A stretch of 64,000 nucleotides of DNA from Protula sp. h YS-2021. Taxonomy: Eukaryota; Annelida; Polychaeta; Sabellida; Serpulidae. This document shows positions 54,112 through 64,000 of the stretch, piece after piece (the stretch's first letter is position 1; every line of letters begins with the position of its first letter). The notes under the pieces were generated by a model that had not been told where the DNA came from, searched no databases, and saw nothing but the letters and a program-made list of their open reading frames with translations. Location of the stretch: assembly GCA_949752745.1 (NCBI GenBank), contig OX457031.1, positions 49,076,162 to 49,140,161 of the forward strand, read 5' to 3'. The position numbers were made by a program, and so were the translations under genes.

Positions 54112-55755
54112 TTAGTGTTGGGGCTGGGGCTCGGCCTCCGGCTGCACAAGTCTGCCGGGTCCCGCCTCGGCCTTGATGACGGGCACGGGCGACCCATGCG
54201 TCTTACAACACAGCACACTCTGCACGTAGCCAGCCCTCCTCAGCGCTGTTAGACAGCGGTCAAGGCGCACCACGAAGGTGGCGCTCACCGTCTTCTCTCC
54301 CAGCTGGTACGTGTCGTTCTGGTAGGACACGATGCCGAGCGGCTGGCCCTCCGTGCTCCACACGAGGGCGCCACTGTCGCCTTGCTTGGCGAATGGCTGG
54401 TCAGGCTGCTGCGACACGACGAGGAAGCCCCGTCCGAAATCCTCGGCTGACTCGTATTTCAAGTGATAGAATGGATGCGTGATTCTACCGCAGGTCAGCC
54501 CGGTTGCCGCGCCGTTTTTACGCACCAGTTTATCTTGCAGATCCGTATCTCTGCCCCTGTAAATGTTGACCAGCTCCTGCATGCGGCATGCACAAGCATC
54601 GCTATTCATCTTTCCTTGCATAGAGACTGTAAGACGCAGAGCGGCAATGTCGACGTTATAGCTTATTCTTCGAAATTGAACGGGCCCAAATACGCCGTAG
54701 TAGGCGTCGCCGACTTCTTCCAGCATGTTGTGGTAGCTTGAGAAGAAGCGCCCTGCGTACGATCGCCCATTCGGTCCTGTTGTTCCTTGCGATTGTTGTC
54801 CAGCCTGGTTTACTACGTGATTCGATGTAAGAAGGTAGATTTGTCCATTTGCCGTTTCGTCTTCAGCGAGGCAAGTAACTGTCGCAAAATAGCGAGCGCT
54901 TCGGAGACTCTCCGACGGCTGTCCCAGAAGGTTATGAACAACAGGACATCCGCCATTGGCTATTTTCATGCCGATGCCGACGAGAAAATGCCCGGCACTT
55001 TTTTGTCGTACGATAACGAGCCGTTTGGCTTCATAATCCTGGGTGAAGTTTGCCTGGAGAAATTCTTCAACCATCTCTTTGTCGCCGCAAGTGGTGTCCA
55101 CCATAATGGCCTCTCCAGTAGCGTTGGGTGTAAATCCGCGTATTGCCTTGCAGTTTTTCGCAATGTCTGAAAGGCGTTGCATTAGGCGCATAGCGTCTGA
55201 GTCTTCGTCGCTATAGTCCTCGTAGTCCTCGTCGTATGTATTACCCGCGGTCGGCACATTATCCTTCCCACCGCCAGGCTTTTGCGCGTCGACGCGGGTG
55301 GCTGTCGGCGCAGTTGTAGAACTGATGTCAATCGAGGACAAATCCACGTCCTTATCAATTTCCGCGTTTGCTACAGTGTTTTGAATCAGATCGCAGCCGC
55401 CATCTGCTAGTTCGGTCACGTGACCGTTGATGTCATTATGATCGTAAGCCCTCATTTCCAGACCCATCACTTTGGCGGTGTCGTAAATGTCACTTTCCAT
55501 AGCCTTAGTGCGCTCTGTGTGGAGACTGCATGTCTGGGATATGTCGTATGGTGGCAGAGTGCGAGTTTCTCCGTGGACAGTCCTCTCCTCGCAAATATCA
55601 TAAGGGCAAATGACGTATTTCTTTTGGTCAATGCATTTAGTATGCTTCATAAAACATTTTTGGCAAATGATATGTTGACACCGTAATTGCCGTAGGCCAG
55701 TAAACTCCCCACTGCATGTTGGGCATTTCACGTGGTTAACCGCGTTTTCCTCCAT
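54112..55755 (-). CDS. RING finger-trypsin-like serine protease fusion protein
   Basis: 547 residues in one uninterrupted frame. Residues 11-55 form a C3HC4-like RING finger: C11, C14, C26, H28, C31, C34, C50, C55, with an unusual last spacing of four. An acidic Tyr/Asp/Glu linker follows (about 174-187). The C-terminal half looks like a chymotrypsin-fold protease with His313 (LLTSNHVV), Asp369 (YNVDIAALRL) and Ser461 (KQGDSGALVW), the last in the GDSG box; TCGRITHP and PLGIVSYQ fit the strands around it. No signal peptide, so it is probably cytosolic. The GC content is higher than in the flanks. A RING could give ubiquitin-ligase activity and the triad proteolysis; the combination is unfamiliar to me and its role is unknown. 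CCAG just before the ATG could be a splice acceptor of a 5' UTR intron. A polyadenylation signal follows the stop. Confidence 0.85.
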   Translation of the reverse strand: MEENAVNHVKCPTCSGEFTGLRQLRCQHIICQKCFMKHTKCIDQKKYVICPYDICEERTVHGETRTLPPYDISQTCSLHTERTKAMESDIYDTAKVMGLEMRAYDHNDINGHVTELADGGCDLIQNTVANAEIDKDVDLSSIDISSTTAPTATRVDAQKPGGGKDNVPTAGNTYDEDYEDYSDEDSDAMRLMQRLSDIAKNCKAIRGFTPNATGEAIMVDTTCGDKEMVEEFLQANFTQDYEAKRLVIVRQKSAGHFLVGIGMKIANGGCPVVHNLLGQPSESLRSARYFATVTCLAEDETANGQIYLLTSNHVVNQAGQQSQGTTGPNGRSYAGRFFSSYHNMLEEVGDAYYGVFGPVQFRRISYNVDIAALRLTVSMQGKMNSDACACRMQELVNIYRGRDTDLQDKLVRKNGAATGLTCGRITHPFYHLKYESAEDFGRGFLVVSQQPDQPFAKQGDSGALVWSTEGQPLGIVSYQNDTYQLGEKTVSATFVVRLDRCLTALRRAGYVQSVLCCKTHGSPVPVIKAEAGPGRLVQPEAEPQPQH

Positions 55756-56487
55756 CCTGGATTTAAATATAAAAGATACAAGATTTCCTTATTCTGACCT
55801 CCAAATATCACTCTTGAGTGCAACTTTTATACTTAGTTAAAATATTTCAAAATAAAATCACAGATACTTATAAATGGAGCATGTAAAGAAATTGTTTGTT
55901 TGTTGTAGCAAGCAAGTTATAATACGCTATGTATTTTATACCGTAGAACATAACATTCTCTCCAAAACAGCCGGTCTTCGAAATTTTTAATTAATTAAAC
56001 GCCTGAGTTTTTTTATAAATTCCACATAGTTCATGTACTTTACCCTTCAGCGGGTATTTTATTTCGTCGTTTTCATAAAAGAAGTTGAATCCGCCAAACC
56101 ACAACTTGTTTCGGTCCAGTTTGATTGTTTTCCCTCAATTTTTCACTGATTAGTTTTAAACGCTGGTTTTAAACATCTACCGTATTTTCAGTGAAGACGT
56201 ATTTTCGTTTGGTATTTGTTTTATTAAATGTTGGGGATTGTCGATGCGCATTTACCAAGTGGCAATGTGTCAACATAAATAATCGATATGAGATTTGTTA
56301 TACTTTTCAGTCCCCTAGTGTATTGAATTCCTACGATTCGGTAAAGTATTCCGTATGATTCCTTTTTTTCGCCAAAACCATGGCGCACGAACTCCTCCAA
56401 GACGGCTAGGGCTAGGACAAATCTGCCAGAAATGCAATGTAGTATGTCTAGTTGGTCCAGCTCAATGTCTTGAAATTCATATTTTTA
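55756..56487. other. Upstream region of the RING-protease gene
   Basis: AT-rich sequence without supported ORFs. A TATA-like TTTATATTTAAA lies about 15-25 bases before the ATG on the minus strand, too close for a normal core promoter unless the leader is very short. Confidence 0.5.
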
Positions 56488-57541
56488 CTGAAGGACAAAA
56501 GAAAGTTCGCACATAATGAAAATTGTATTGCTACTCACTTAAGTGCTCGATTGGCTTCAAATTTGTACCAAAGATACCTTCCAGATAGTGCTACAATATA
56601 ATCGAAAAATGAAAGTTCTGAAGAAATTTTAATGAAAGGTCAACCTGTTAATTTTGTAATGAGGATATTTGTGCTACTCCTCAATCAATGCTTGCCTCAG
56701 TTGCGCGAGATTTTGAGGCGGTGGGTTACGGGCTCGAACTTGGCAATCCAGATGATCGTATAGATATTCTATGGGATTCATATCCGGACTACATGCCGAC
56801 CATGGGAGCACAGGAACATTATTAGCCGCTAAAGAATCTCTACACACCCGAACAACGTGTGGGCGGGCATTGTCTCTCGCGGTTTAGCACCACTTCGAAG
56901 TGGACCCGACGAGCGCGGATCCCATGTTCGCGTAGGCGCCATATAACGGTTTTCGAGCTCGTACGGTTATTCGTCCGTCCAGGAATCTCCGTTGTTGTTA
57001 TTGTGACTGATCTGAAGCGATCCCGGAGGTGGATCATGCGGATCCGGTGATCCTGGTTAAGTGTGGTCACACGCGGTCTGCCATTACGTGCTCGGTCTTT
57101 GATTGATCCAGTGTCCCGATACCGTCTTCGGAGTTTTTCTGCTCCTCTTTTACTGCATCCGAAACGTCTGGCAACGAACTGAGGAGAAGCACCAGCTTCA
57201 AGCATGCCAATAGCCTGGTCGCCACAGTTTTGCGGTATTCGCGGCATCTCAGTTCTCCGTTGTTTCCATCGATTTACTGCGTTTACATGTGCAGTTATAT
57301 TGGATGACCACGTGTGTAATTTTATAATTTTTCAATATTGAGCCGATACTGACTTATGTGGATTAATATGGTACCGTGCTTGAATGCCTACAAACCCGTA
57401 ATAAATAACCACACCCGCATGAAAAAATAACGATGGTTACAACTTCTGATTATAATCTGTTGCTAAAAATTTTGAAAAAAAATATCCATAGGTTTTGGAG
57501 ATATTTGGGTTTTTATGTGCGAACTTTCTTTTGTCCTTCAG
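56488..57541 (-). mobile_element. Tc1/mariner element, internally deleted
   Basis: The terminal inverted repeats, about 29 bp, begin CTGAAGGACAAAAGAAAG and end with GTTCGCACATAA-type sequence at both ends. They are flanked by TA at 56486-56487 and 57542-57543, the target duplication of the Tc1/mariner superfamily. At 1054 bp it is shorter than a full element, in line with loss of the transposase core. Confidence 0.9.
56674..57247 (-). pseudogene. Tc1-type transposase remnant
   Basis: The N-terminal part (ATG at 57247) reads as paired-type helix-turn-helix domains (QFVARRFGCSKRGAEKLRRR, GRPRVTT, then RTSSKTVIWRLREHGI). The C-terminal end of the family (VLPWSACSPDMNPIEYLYDH) is readable at about 56674-56835 in another frame, with the stop at 56674-56676. 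The central catalytic region, including the first Asp, is missing between RERQCP and the C-terminal piece. No transposase activity is possible. Confidence 0.88.
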
Positions 57542-57674
<133 letters not shown>

Positions 57675-57839
57675 TATCCCGATTTCACGCCCAGCGACAT
57701 AACGCCTTGCGAAAAAACGCCCCATAATGTAAATATATATATTACTTTTTTTCAAATGTTTTTAGTTCACGCTATTTGTCGTAGGAAGTTGGCTCACTAA
57801 CAGAGGTCTTATGGACCATTGACCATTATCTAATAAAAA

Positions 57840-59560
57840 AGTTAGAGGCAGAGCGATTTTGAGCTTATTTTCGACCGTTTGGGCCTAAAAGACGATATAT
57901 AAGAGTCACCTCGGTGACCTGGACCTCTTTGGTCATAATCACTGTGAAGACCGGAAGTTGACCATTATCTCGAAAACTGGCCTTTGGGCCTAAAATGACC
58001 TCGTTCATGATCAGTTTTGAATTTTACGAGTTCAGAATCGTACTTTTTGTGGCTGCAAAGTGTAATTTTAGCCACTCGGTAAACAGTCTAGTTTCATATT
58101 AAGACTTCGAGAATATGACAACACCCACAGCTGTAAGCTCTGTGCTGTAGTATACTGCCATTACAATGATCAGGGAGGTGCGTGGTTCCACAGTGTTTCG
58201 GTCGACGAAGTTGGTGGCAGGAGTTAATCTTTTATACCAGCAAACCATTTTTTATGGATATACAAAGAGCGATTGACATGTGCTTTGTGTTCAGAGCCGC
58301 AACCATACGATATGGCCTGGGGTCTATTTGCGAAATGAGGGTGAGTATATATGCATGTGCTCATTCCGACTTTTGGAAAATGGGTTTAGGGCTTTCAGGG
58401 TTAAACCCAGATTATAGGTCTAGGAAGGGGTGGGGTGTTGGGGGTTGAGGCTCCTGTAACTGCACTGAGTCAGGTTATGCGGTTGAGGGCAGCGTGAATT
58501 TAAGTGAAGAGCCTCAAGATCTCAATGTAGCACTACAGTCAATAAAAACGTTTAAACACCTCAAGTAGAACAAACTGGACCGAATTTCACTACGCGTAGC
58601 GAAATGGCACTCACTTGCTGTAGCAGAAGGCCAGAGACATGATATATCTCACCAAAGACAACTCTTTAACTGTTTCGAGACAATTATCATCTTCCGGATT
58701 TTTATCTTGAACGAGGTTATCGAAGTAAATTTACTGCAACTTCTTTAAGGCACAAATAATCAAAATAAGTTCAAAATTGCGCTATCCGTAATAGAGATAG
58801 TGGTCAACTTCCGGTTTTTCACCTTGACCATGACCTAGGTGTTCAAGGTCACTGAGGTTCGTCTTATATAACGTCTTTTAGGCCCAAAGGGTCGATAATA
58901 AGCCCAAAATAGCTCTATCTCTAACCGTTTTTGAGATAATGGTCAATTGCCGGTTTTCGACCTCAACCATGACCAAGGAGGTCAAGCTCACCGCGATACC
59001 TCTTATATAACGTCTTTTAGGCCCAAAGGATCGAAAATAAACCCGTCTATGTCTAACCGTTTTCGAGATAATGGTCAACTTGCGGTTTTTGACCCTAACT
59101 CTAACGCTTTTCAATATACAAAGGTCAGATGATCTTGACCTTTACCCTAAATGTCGACATTCAGACCGCGAGGTTACTCAGTGCGGAAACGGCACACGTA
59201 TTAAAGCAAGGATCTGAGCCATTTTCCGTGATAAATAGGGGATTTAAAAATATTTTGACCTCAATTTGACCTTAACCTGTCTTTTAGGCCCAAACGGTCG
59301 AAAATAAGCTCAAAACCGTTCTATCTCTAACCGTTTTCATGATAATGGTCAACTTGGGACTTTAACCCTAACCATGACCGAGAAGGTCAAGATCACCGAG
59401 GTACGTCTTCTGTATCGTCTTTTAGGCCCAAAGTGTCGAAAATAAGCCTAAAATAGCTCTATCTTTGACCGTTTTTGACATATTGGTCAACTTCCGGTTT
59501 TCGACTTTGATCATGACCAAGGAGGTCAAGGTTGCTAAAGGAATATGAAATAGATTTCTG
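57840..59560. repeat. Satellite-like repeats with GACCTTGACC/GGTCAAGGTC blocks
   Basis: Imperfect units of about 150-160 bp are recognisable by CTTTTAGGCCCAAAG, TCGAAAATAAGC, CTATCTCTAACCGTTTT, GAGATAATGGTCAACTTCCGG and CATGACCAAGGAGGTCAAGG. They are dense at 58790-59540 and a single unit is at about 57840-58000. Between these (58080-58790) the sequence is unique with no supported gene. Related vocabulary (accggaagttggccattatctc) occurs near 33730. Confidence 0.8.
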
Positions 59561-59814
59561 GATAAGAAATGTGAGTATACCAGAATGTAGTCGGTACGAG
59601 AACGGCAGAGAAAGATCAAAAGACAGTTAGGAATGAGAAAGTGCAATCGGAGATAAAAAGTCACTGGCTCTTCTTAGAGACGAAAAAAGAGTATGACGTG
59701 GATGGATGATTCGCGCGGGCAAAGTGTCCTGCACGACTGTATATAAGGTATATAGACACGTCTAACAAGAAGAAACCATGGGAGGGATCGATGGCATATC
59801 GGTGCTTGTGCTGT

Positions 59815-61031
59815 GGATGCTTCGCCATGTCGCAAAGCATGCCACGAAGTGGATTTATGTGGGTGAGCGAGCCAGAACCCTCGACGCCACAAATGTGGCT
59901 GAAGATGACGATATTGGATTTAGAATACCCACATACAATCCATGATCCTCATAATCAGTACCCAGTGGCTCCAGAACGAAAATGTGTCAACGTTTGAGAA
60001 TTGCCTGAGTACAGTAAGAAGCTACTGAAAGATCTGAATATGAAAGGCAAACCTAGTGAAAAGCTCATTCCTAACTTGTGCAACAAGTAAAAATATGTGC
60101 TTCATTATAGGGATTTGCAGCAGTATGTCTCACTGGGGTGCACCGTTCCATCATGTCTGAGCAGAGTAAATGGTTGGCAAAATACATTACCTTGAACACG
60201 GAAAGAGAGAATTGGCCAAGAACCCGTTTGAGAAAGACCTTGAAACTCGTGAACAACTCTGTGTTTGGCAAAACCATGGAAGGTGTGACAAAGGGAATCA
60301 ATGTTGAACTTGTTCACAAGAAAAAGCGGTTCAAGAAACTCGTAGCAAAGCCTTCTATCCACAAATTCAGAATTTTCAACGAAGATTTGACCGCGGTATA
60401 TTTACGCAAAGCGGATTTGCTTCTGGATAAACCCATTCAAGTCTGCTGCACCATTCTCGACCTCAGCAAAGTGCTTATGTTTGACTTTCATTACAATTAC
60501 ATCATGACTAAGTATTCCAAGGCCAAGTTGTTTTTCAGCGACACTGACAGTATATGTTATGACACATAAACGGAACATATCTACAAGGATATGCAGCAAG
60601 ATGCTGACCTGTTCGACACAAGTAACTATCTGTCAGATCATTTCCTACATTCCAACGTGAACAAAAAAGTGCTTGGGAAAATGAAGAATGAGACGACAGG
60701 CATCCCCTTTGAAGAGTTTGTTGGACTCAGACCGAAAATGTATAGTTTAATGTATGGTGGGAAAGAAAACACACGGCTAAAGGCATTACTCGGGCTTGTC
60801 AAAGTCGCATTAAACATATACAGTATAGATACAGTTTGTTCAACTAAACTCAAACGATGCCTAGAGGGCACATTACTCGAAGTCATGACCACCAGCTTTC
60901 TCGGAGAAGTTGAAAAAAGTAGCCCTCTCTCCATATGACGACAAGCGATACGTGTTGAATGATGGCTATTCCACCTTGGCACATGGACATTACAAGACGA
61001 CATTAAAAAAGGAGGGAGGTCCTCCAACTTA
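59815..61031 (+). pseudogene. Polymerase B C-terminal fragment of the second Polinton
   Basis: Homology to copy 1 begins at FAMSQSMPRSGFMWVSEPE, just after motif A, and runs to YVLNDGYSTLAHGHYK. Motif B survives as KLVNNSVFGK and motif C as FSDTDSICYD. Stops occur at about 59998, 60088 and 60567, and frameshifts near 60130 and 60770-60930. It is non-functional. Confidence 0.9.
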
Positions 61032-61065
61032 AGAGTTATTTGAGGTGCGGACACTGAAGCGTTAA

Positions 61066-61460
61066 CACGGAGTTGGAAGTCGTAAGAGATCTGCAACTGA
61101 TATGGATACTCTTGCTGATACAATCAAGGATTTAAAAGTAAAAATCCCACCACCACCACCACAACCACCACCACCACCACCACCACCACCACCACCAAGA
61201 AATTGAAAGTGGAGACGACGTCATCACCACCACAGTCGTGGGAGGGAATGTTTTCTCTAGGAAATGGAAAGTACATTAAAATTATGAAACAAAGCAATGA
61301 AGGAATGGTGAACATTCGCAAGTACCTCAGAAATGAGGGGTCTGGAAGAAACCGTCCTACGATAAGGGGTATTTTGCTGACAGTACCTGAGTGGAAAATG
61401 TTGAAGAAGCAGGTGAAAGAAGTGGATAAAAGGCTTCGTAGACAAGGATGCACCTTATAA
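61066..61460 (+). pseudogene. PC4-like gene of the second Polinton, start lost, poly-Pro expansion
   Basis: Counterpart of 45831-46187. The ATG position has changed to ACG and a stop follows shortly after. A (CCA)n run at about 61148-61197 adds a poly-proline stretch that copy 1 lacks. The PC4-like core is open from 61203 to the TAA at 61458-61460 (GNGKYIKIMKQSNEGMVNIR, then GILLTVPEWKMLKKQ), so the domain itself is conserved. Confidence 0.75.
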
Positions 61461-61478
61461 GGTATACGTACTGCCATC

Positions 61479-61847
61479 ATGAATGCATTAGTGTTTGGCA
61501 ATGGTGTTTACTTCACCGTGAATGACTTGAATGAAGTTATCATAAATTCTGCCTATCGGTTTAAACCTGAAGTGTAGAAAGACTTTAAAAACATACCGTT
61601 GACAGTACCTGAGTTTAAACGCAAACTTAAAAATAATGTTGAAGTGCTAGTGATTGGACATTATACAGGAAACATTTGTGTTAGATTCTGGAAAACTCTT
61701 TTACAGGATTATCCAGAGGATTATAATGGAATTATGCCAGATACTCCATTTACAGCATTAATTTACTTTAATATGAAGAAATGGCGCGCAGTCTTACGAT
61801 TCCTAGAGACCATACAACATCCGCTCTTCACCATCATCAGAGGATAA
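61479..61847 (+). pseudogene. PC4-like gene of the second Polinton with in-frame stop
   Basis: Starts MNALVFGNGVYFTVNDLNEV at 61479 and has a TAG stop at about 61575-61577 in place of a Trp. It is otherwise collinear with 45449-45818 and lacks that copy's 10-bp duplication. Ends FLETIQHPLFTIIRG. Confidence 0.7.
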
Positions 61848-61849
61848 AA

Positions 61850-62504
61850 ATGCCTTCGCAGACAAGGAGACAGTTCATAGTTGATCCGACTGTTGAACGA
61901 GATGGAAGACTTTTTATCGGATTATGAACTCATTCAGATCACTTCTCATATCTGAGAAACGCTTGTGCTAAGACAATTTGGAAAATATATCATACTATCG
62001 CCTGAAGCACAATTCGTGTTGAAGGACAATCTAGAGAAGCTGAGGATACCTGGCTTTCTCCTTATACTATCAAATGATTTAGAAGTGCGTGTGACTGAGA
62101 ACTGTCTAGACGTGTTTGTACGATTTCGCCAGTACAGAACGCTACGACTACATCACCCTCAACACAGTGGAATGGAACGCTCTGTTAAAAAAAATTGGAT
62201 TGGGAAGAACCTGACGCTTGAATTCAAAGAGGACTTGAAAGTGCAATTCATGCTGGGTACCAAGTCCATTGAGCTAACACATCCCATGTGGATTATGGTG
62301 ATGGATATAGACATGAATGAATATGGATATGAACTGAAACTGTCTGAAGATGAAACTGTTAAAATAATAAAGTTTGGTAATGTGAGTTATGTGAGTTTTC
62401 ATAGCATTTACAAACGTGGGTATAATGTCTATGATAAATATATTAATTTAGATTGTCATGAATGGCATTCGTTTAGCAATGTATTGAATGTTATTTGTTT
62501 GTAA
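61850..62504 (+). pseudogene. Multi-module PC4-like gene of the second Polinton, broken near the start
   Basis: Counterpart of the SINE-disrupted gene at 44506-45446. An ATG at about 61850 gives MPSQTRRQF and soon a stop after RLFIG; the frame is restored about 40 bases later and stays open to 62504 (FGKYIILSPEAQFVLKDNL to LDCHEWHSFSNVLNVI). No SINE is present, showing the pre-insertion state. Confidence 0.7.
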
Positions 62505-62658
62505 AATAATTGTTAAAATGAAAATAATTTGCTTTGTTTTGTAGCACAATAAAAAAACAAAGTTGTAAAAAACTGTCTTGTTTTAATTTACAATAAATGA
62601 GATTGACAATTATCCAAAAAAAAACAACTTAACTAACACAACTCTATATAAAACAACA

Positions 62659-63085
62659 TCAATAAAACAATGGTTTATAATATGTATATAAAAAATCCAT
62701 TACCACAAAATCACCATCACCTTTCAATACATCAATGATTTCAAAAGGACTATGTCCCCGAGCTCTTTGAATAATATAGTGTACACAATAAAATCCACAT
62801 GTAGATGATATCGGTGTTTTTAATGGAACTGAATTATAAATGAAATTAAACTTTATTCAAACGGCTGTCTATAGGTGAAAGTCCATAAGAGTCAAAATAT
62901 TCTGCAGGGTCTTTGTCAAAATACACTGCCACCCGATGCTCTCCTGGCTCATAATGATCGTCTGTATTGATTACATAGGCACCATGTTGTAAAGATGGTA
63001 ACTGGTCCATTGAAAACACGCCTTGAAACAAGTCTTTTGTGAACCTATCATGAAATAGTATGGCAACTGTCTGCTTCGTGTTCAT
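62659..63085 (-). pseudogene. Adenain-like protease remnant of the second Polinton
   Basis: The minus frame starts MNTKQTVAILFHD at 63085. His is kept but the neighbouring Trp is Arg (GEHRVAV), and EYFDSYG is kept. The frame is lost after DSRLNK, while the Cys-box region (plus 62795-62806, STCGFYC-type) and C terminus are readable in another frame to a TGA at 62659-62661. Confidence 0.85.
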
Positions 63086-64000
63086 GATTGGTAGTCGAAT
63101 TGAATGCTGCGATTTGCACTTCTTTCAATGATGTTATGAAATTCAGCATAGACTATAACATTGACTGTACTTTGCAAGGCACCGTCAAAATTCATCTCTA
63201 GCCGCAAATTTCCATGTTTGATAAGGGCATAATGATCATCACCATCATAATCAGCTGTTAAGTCGAAATAAAATAAAGCATGACCTCTAGGCCAATCTTC
63301 CCATTTTATGATGGAATTTTTCTCACCATTCAATACATCAAAAGATTTTTAGAGAGTTTCAAAAGCCTCAAGATACTTGTCCCGATTTATGTTGAGCTTG
63401 AGAGGTTTGGATAGGACTGGTTCACCATCAGTGTAAAGTTGCATGTAGTTAAGACTAAAATGTTCGAAATTGTATGCATTTCTCAACACTGTTCTAGCAA
63501 AAGATTCATTATGAAAAATTCCAATGACAATATGTTTTGGTAATTGACCCAAAAAGATCTTTCAAAAAAGATTGAAATCCAGCTGGAATGGCTAAAATTT
63601 TACATTCTTTTCTGGTAATAGGAACCTGGACTAACTTTGCGAATGGTTAAAAACGCATCTTTCACTTCTACCTTAAAAATATTATTTGCAGCCATTAATA
63701 CATATTCATTTTTTTGTCAATGTAAACACAATTTCATACGGATGCCATTGGGAAGATAACGATCCTGCTCAAACAAATCTGCCCTTAAAGCAGCTGTAAG
63801 CATAAACTCATGGCTTAGACGGGTATACAAATAACGATTATGTAAACCATTATTTCCTGCTTCAGCTAGTTCACTACCCTCAACAGTTACATGAAAACCT
63901 CTTACATACTTTCACGATTGGATCTTTTCACCTTATAAGCATTCATTGATCCAGCAGTATCTTTATAGATGAGACGCATAGAGCGCTCAGAATTGATACT
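63082..64000 (-). pseudogene. Major capsid protein remnant of the second Polinton, truncated by window
   Basis: C-terminal two thirds of the double jelly-roll capsid gene in several frames: 63082-63333 (LRLEMNFDGALQSTVNVIVY), 63349-63552 (LPKHIVIGIFHNESFARTVL) and further pieces to the window end, which reads like SERSMRLIYKDTAGSMN. Stops and indels at about 63335, 63560 and 63710. Confidence 0.88.

Larger units (their letters stand above)
59815..64000 (-). mobile_element. Second Polinton copy, inverted, decayed and truncated by the window end
   Basis: Relative to the first element the order is reversed: polymerase C-terminal third (plus strand), three PC4-like genes (plus), then protease and major capsid (minus), continuing past 64000. 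Every gene carries stops or frameshifts. The left break falls inside polymerase motif A, with no TIR or integrase on that side, so this is a deletion derivative. Protein similarity to copy 1 is high but the DNA is clearly diverged, so it is an older or separate subfamily member. Confidence 0.9.

Noticed and set aside
59640..59830. LINE-like remnant (RKKRMTWMDDIRA-type reading) left of the second Polinton
   Set aside because: It resembles the C-terminal end of some reverse-transcriptase elements but is too short and broken to support.

Overview
This is an animal nuclear genome window. It has spliced host genes with GT-AG introns and symmetric phase-1 EGF exons, an AT-rich background, many microsatellites, tRNA-derived SINEs, a Tc1-type transposon and two Polinton/Maverick elements. 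The gene set and repeat style suggest a marine invertebrate, possibly a lophotrochozoan, but nothing here fixes the species. A run of 200 Ns at 31777-31976 marks a scaffold gap.

Layout: (1) 67-9025, plus strand: the 3' part of a type I membrane protein with at least eleven EGF-like modules, a SEA-like domain, a transmembrane helix and a Tyr/Asn/Gly-rich tail (17 exons placed). (2) 9026-17300: no supported gene; minisatellites and simple repeats. (3) 17333-21358, minus strand: ten coding exons of a GULP1/CED-6 engulfment adaptor (PTB domain, coiled coil, Pro-rich tail). (4) 21400-29390: intergenic sequence with a 22-bp array, a SINE, a foldback element, a duplicated palindromic MITE-like unit and a satellite. 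(5) 29397-31684, plus strand: six internal exons of an SH3BP5-family gene. (6) 34382-52269: an essentially complete 17.9-kb Polinton with about 2.2-kb terminal inverted repeats and a near-perfect 6-bp target duplication. (7) 54112-55755, minus strand: an apparently single-exon gene joining a RING finger to a trypsin-like serine protease. (8) 56488-57541: an internally deleted Tc1/mariner element, followed by a satellite region. (9) 59815-64000: a second, decayed Polinton in inverted orientation, running off the window.

The first Polinton has two arms. The plus-strand arm is tightly packed (overlapping ATGA or TAATG junctions): small genes, retroviral-type integrase with chromodomain, packaging ATPase, a basic protein, a helical gene, a Cys-rich lipidation-type protein, penton-like minor capsid protein, a pVI/pX-like protein, double jelly-roll major capsid protein and adenain-like protease. 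The minus-strand arm carries protein-primed DNA polymerase B and three genes that look like single or tandem PC4/Sub1-type ssDNA-binding modules. Together these form a virus-like replication, integration and capsid module. Several genes carry single frameshifts, one is broken by a SINE, and the element is probably defective unless some of the indels are assembly errors.

Most unusual points: the PC4-like expansion, tRNA-like sequences and CRE-type palindromes inside the Polinton TIRs, and the RING-protease fusion.
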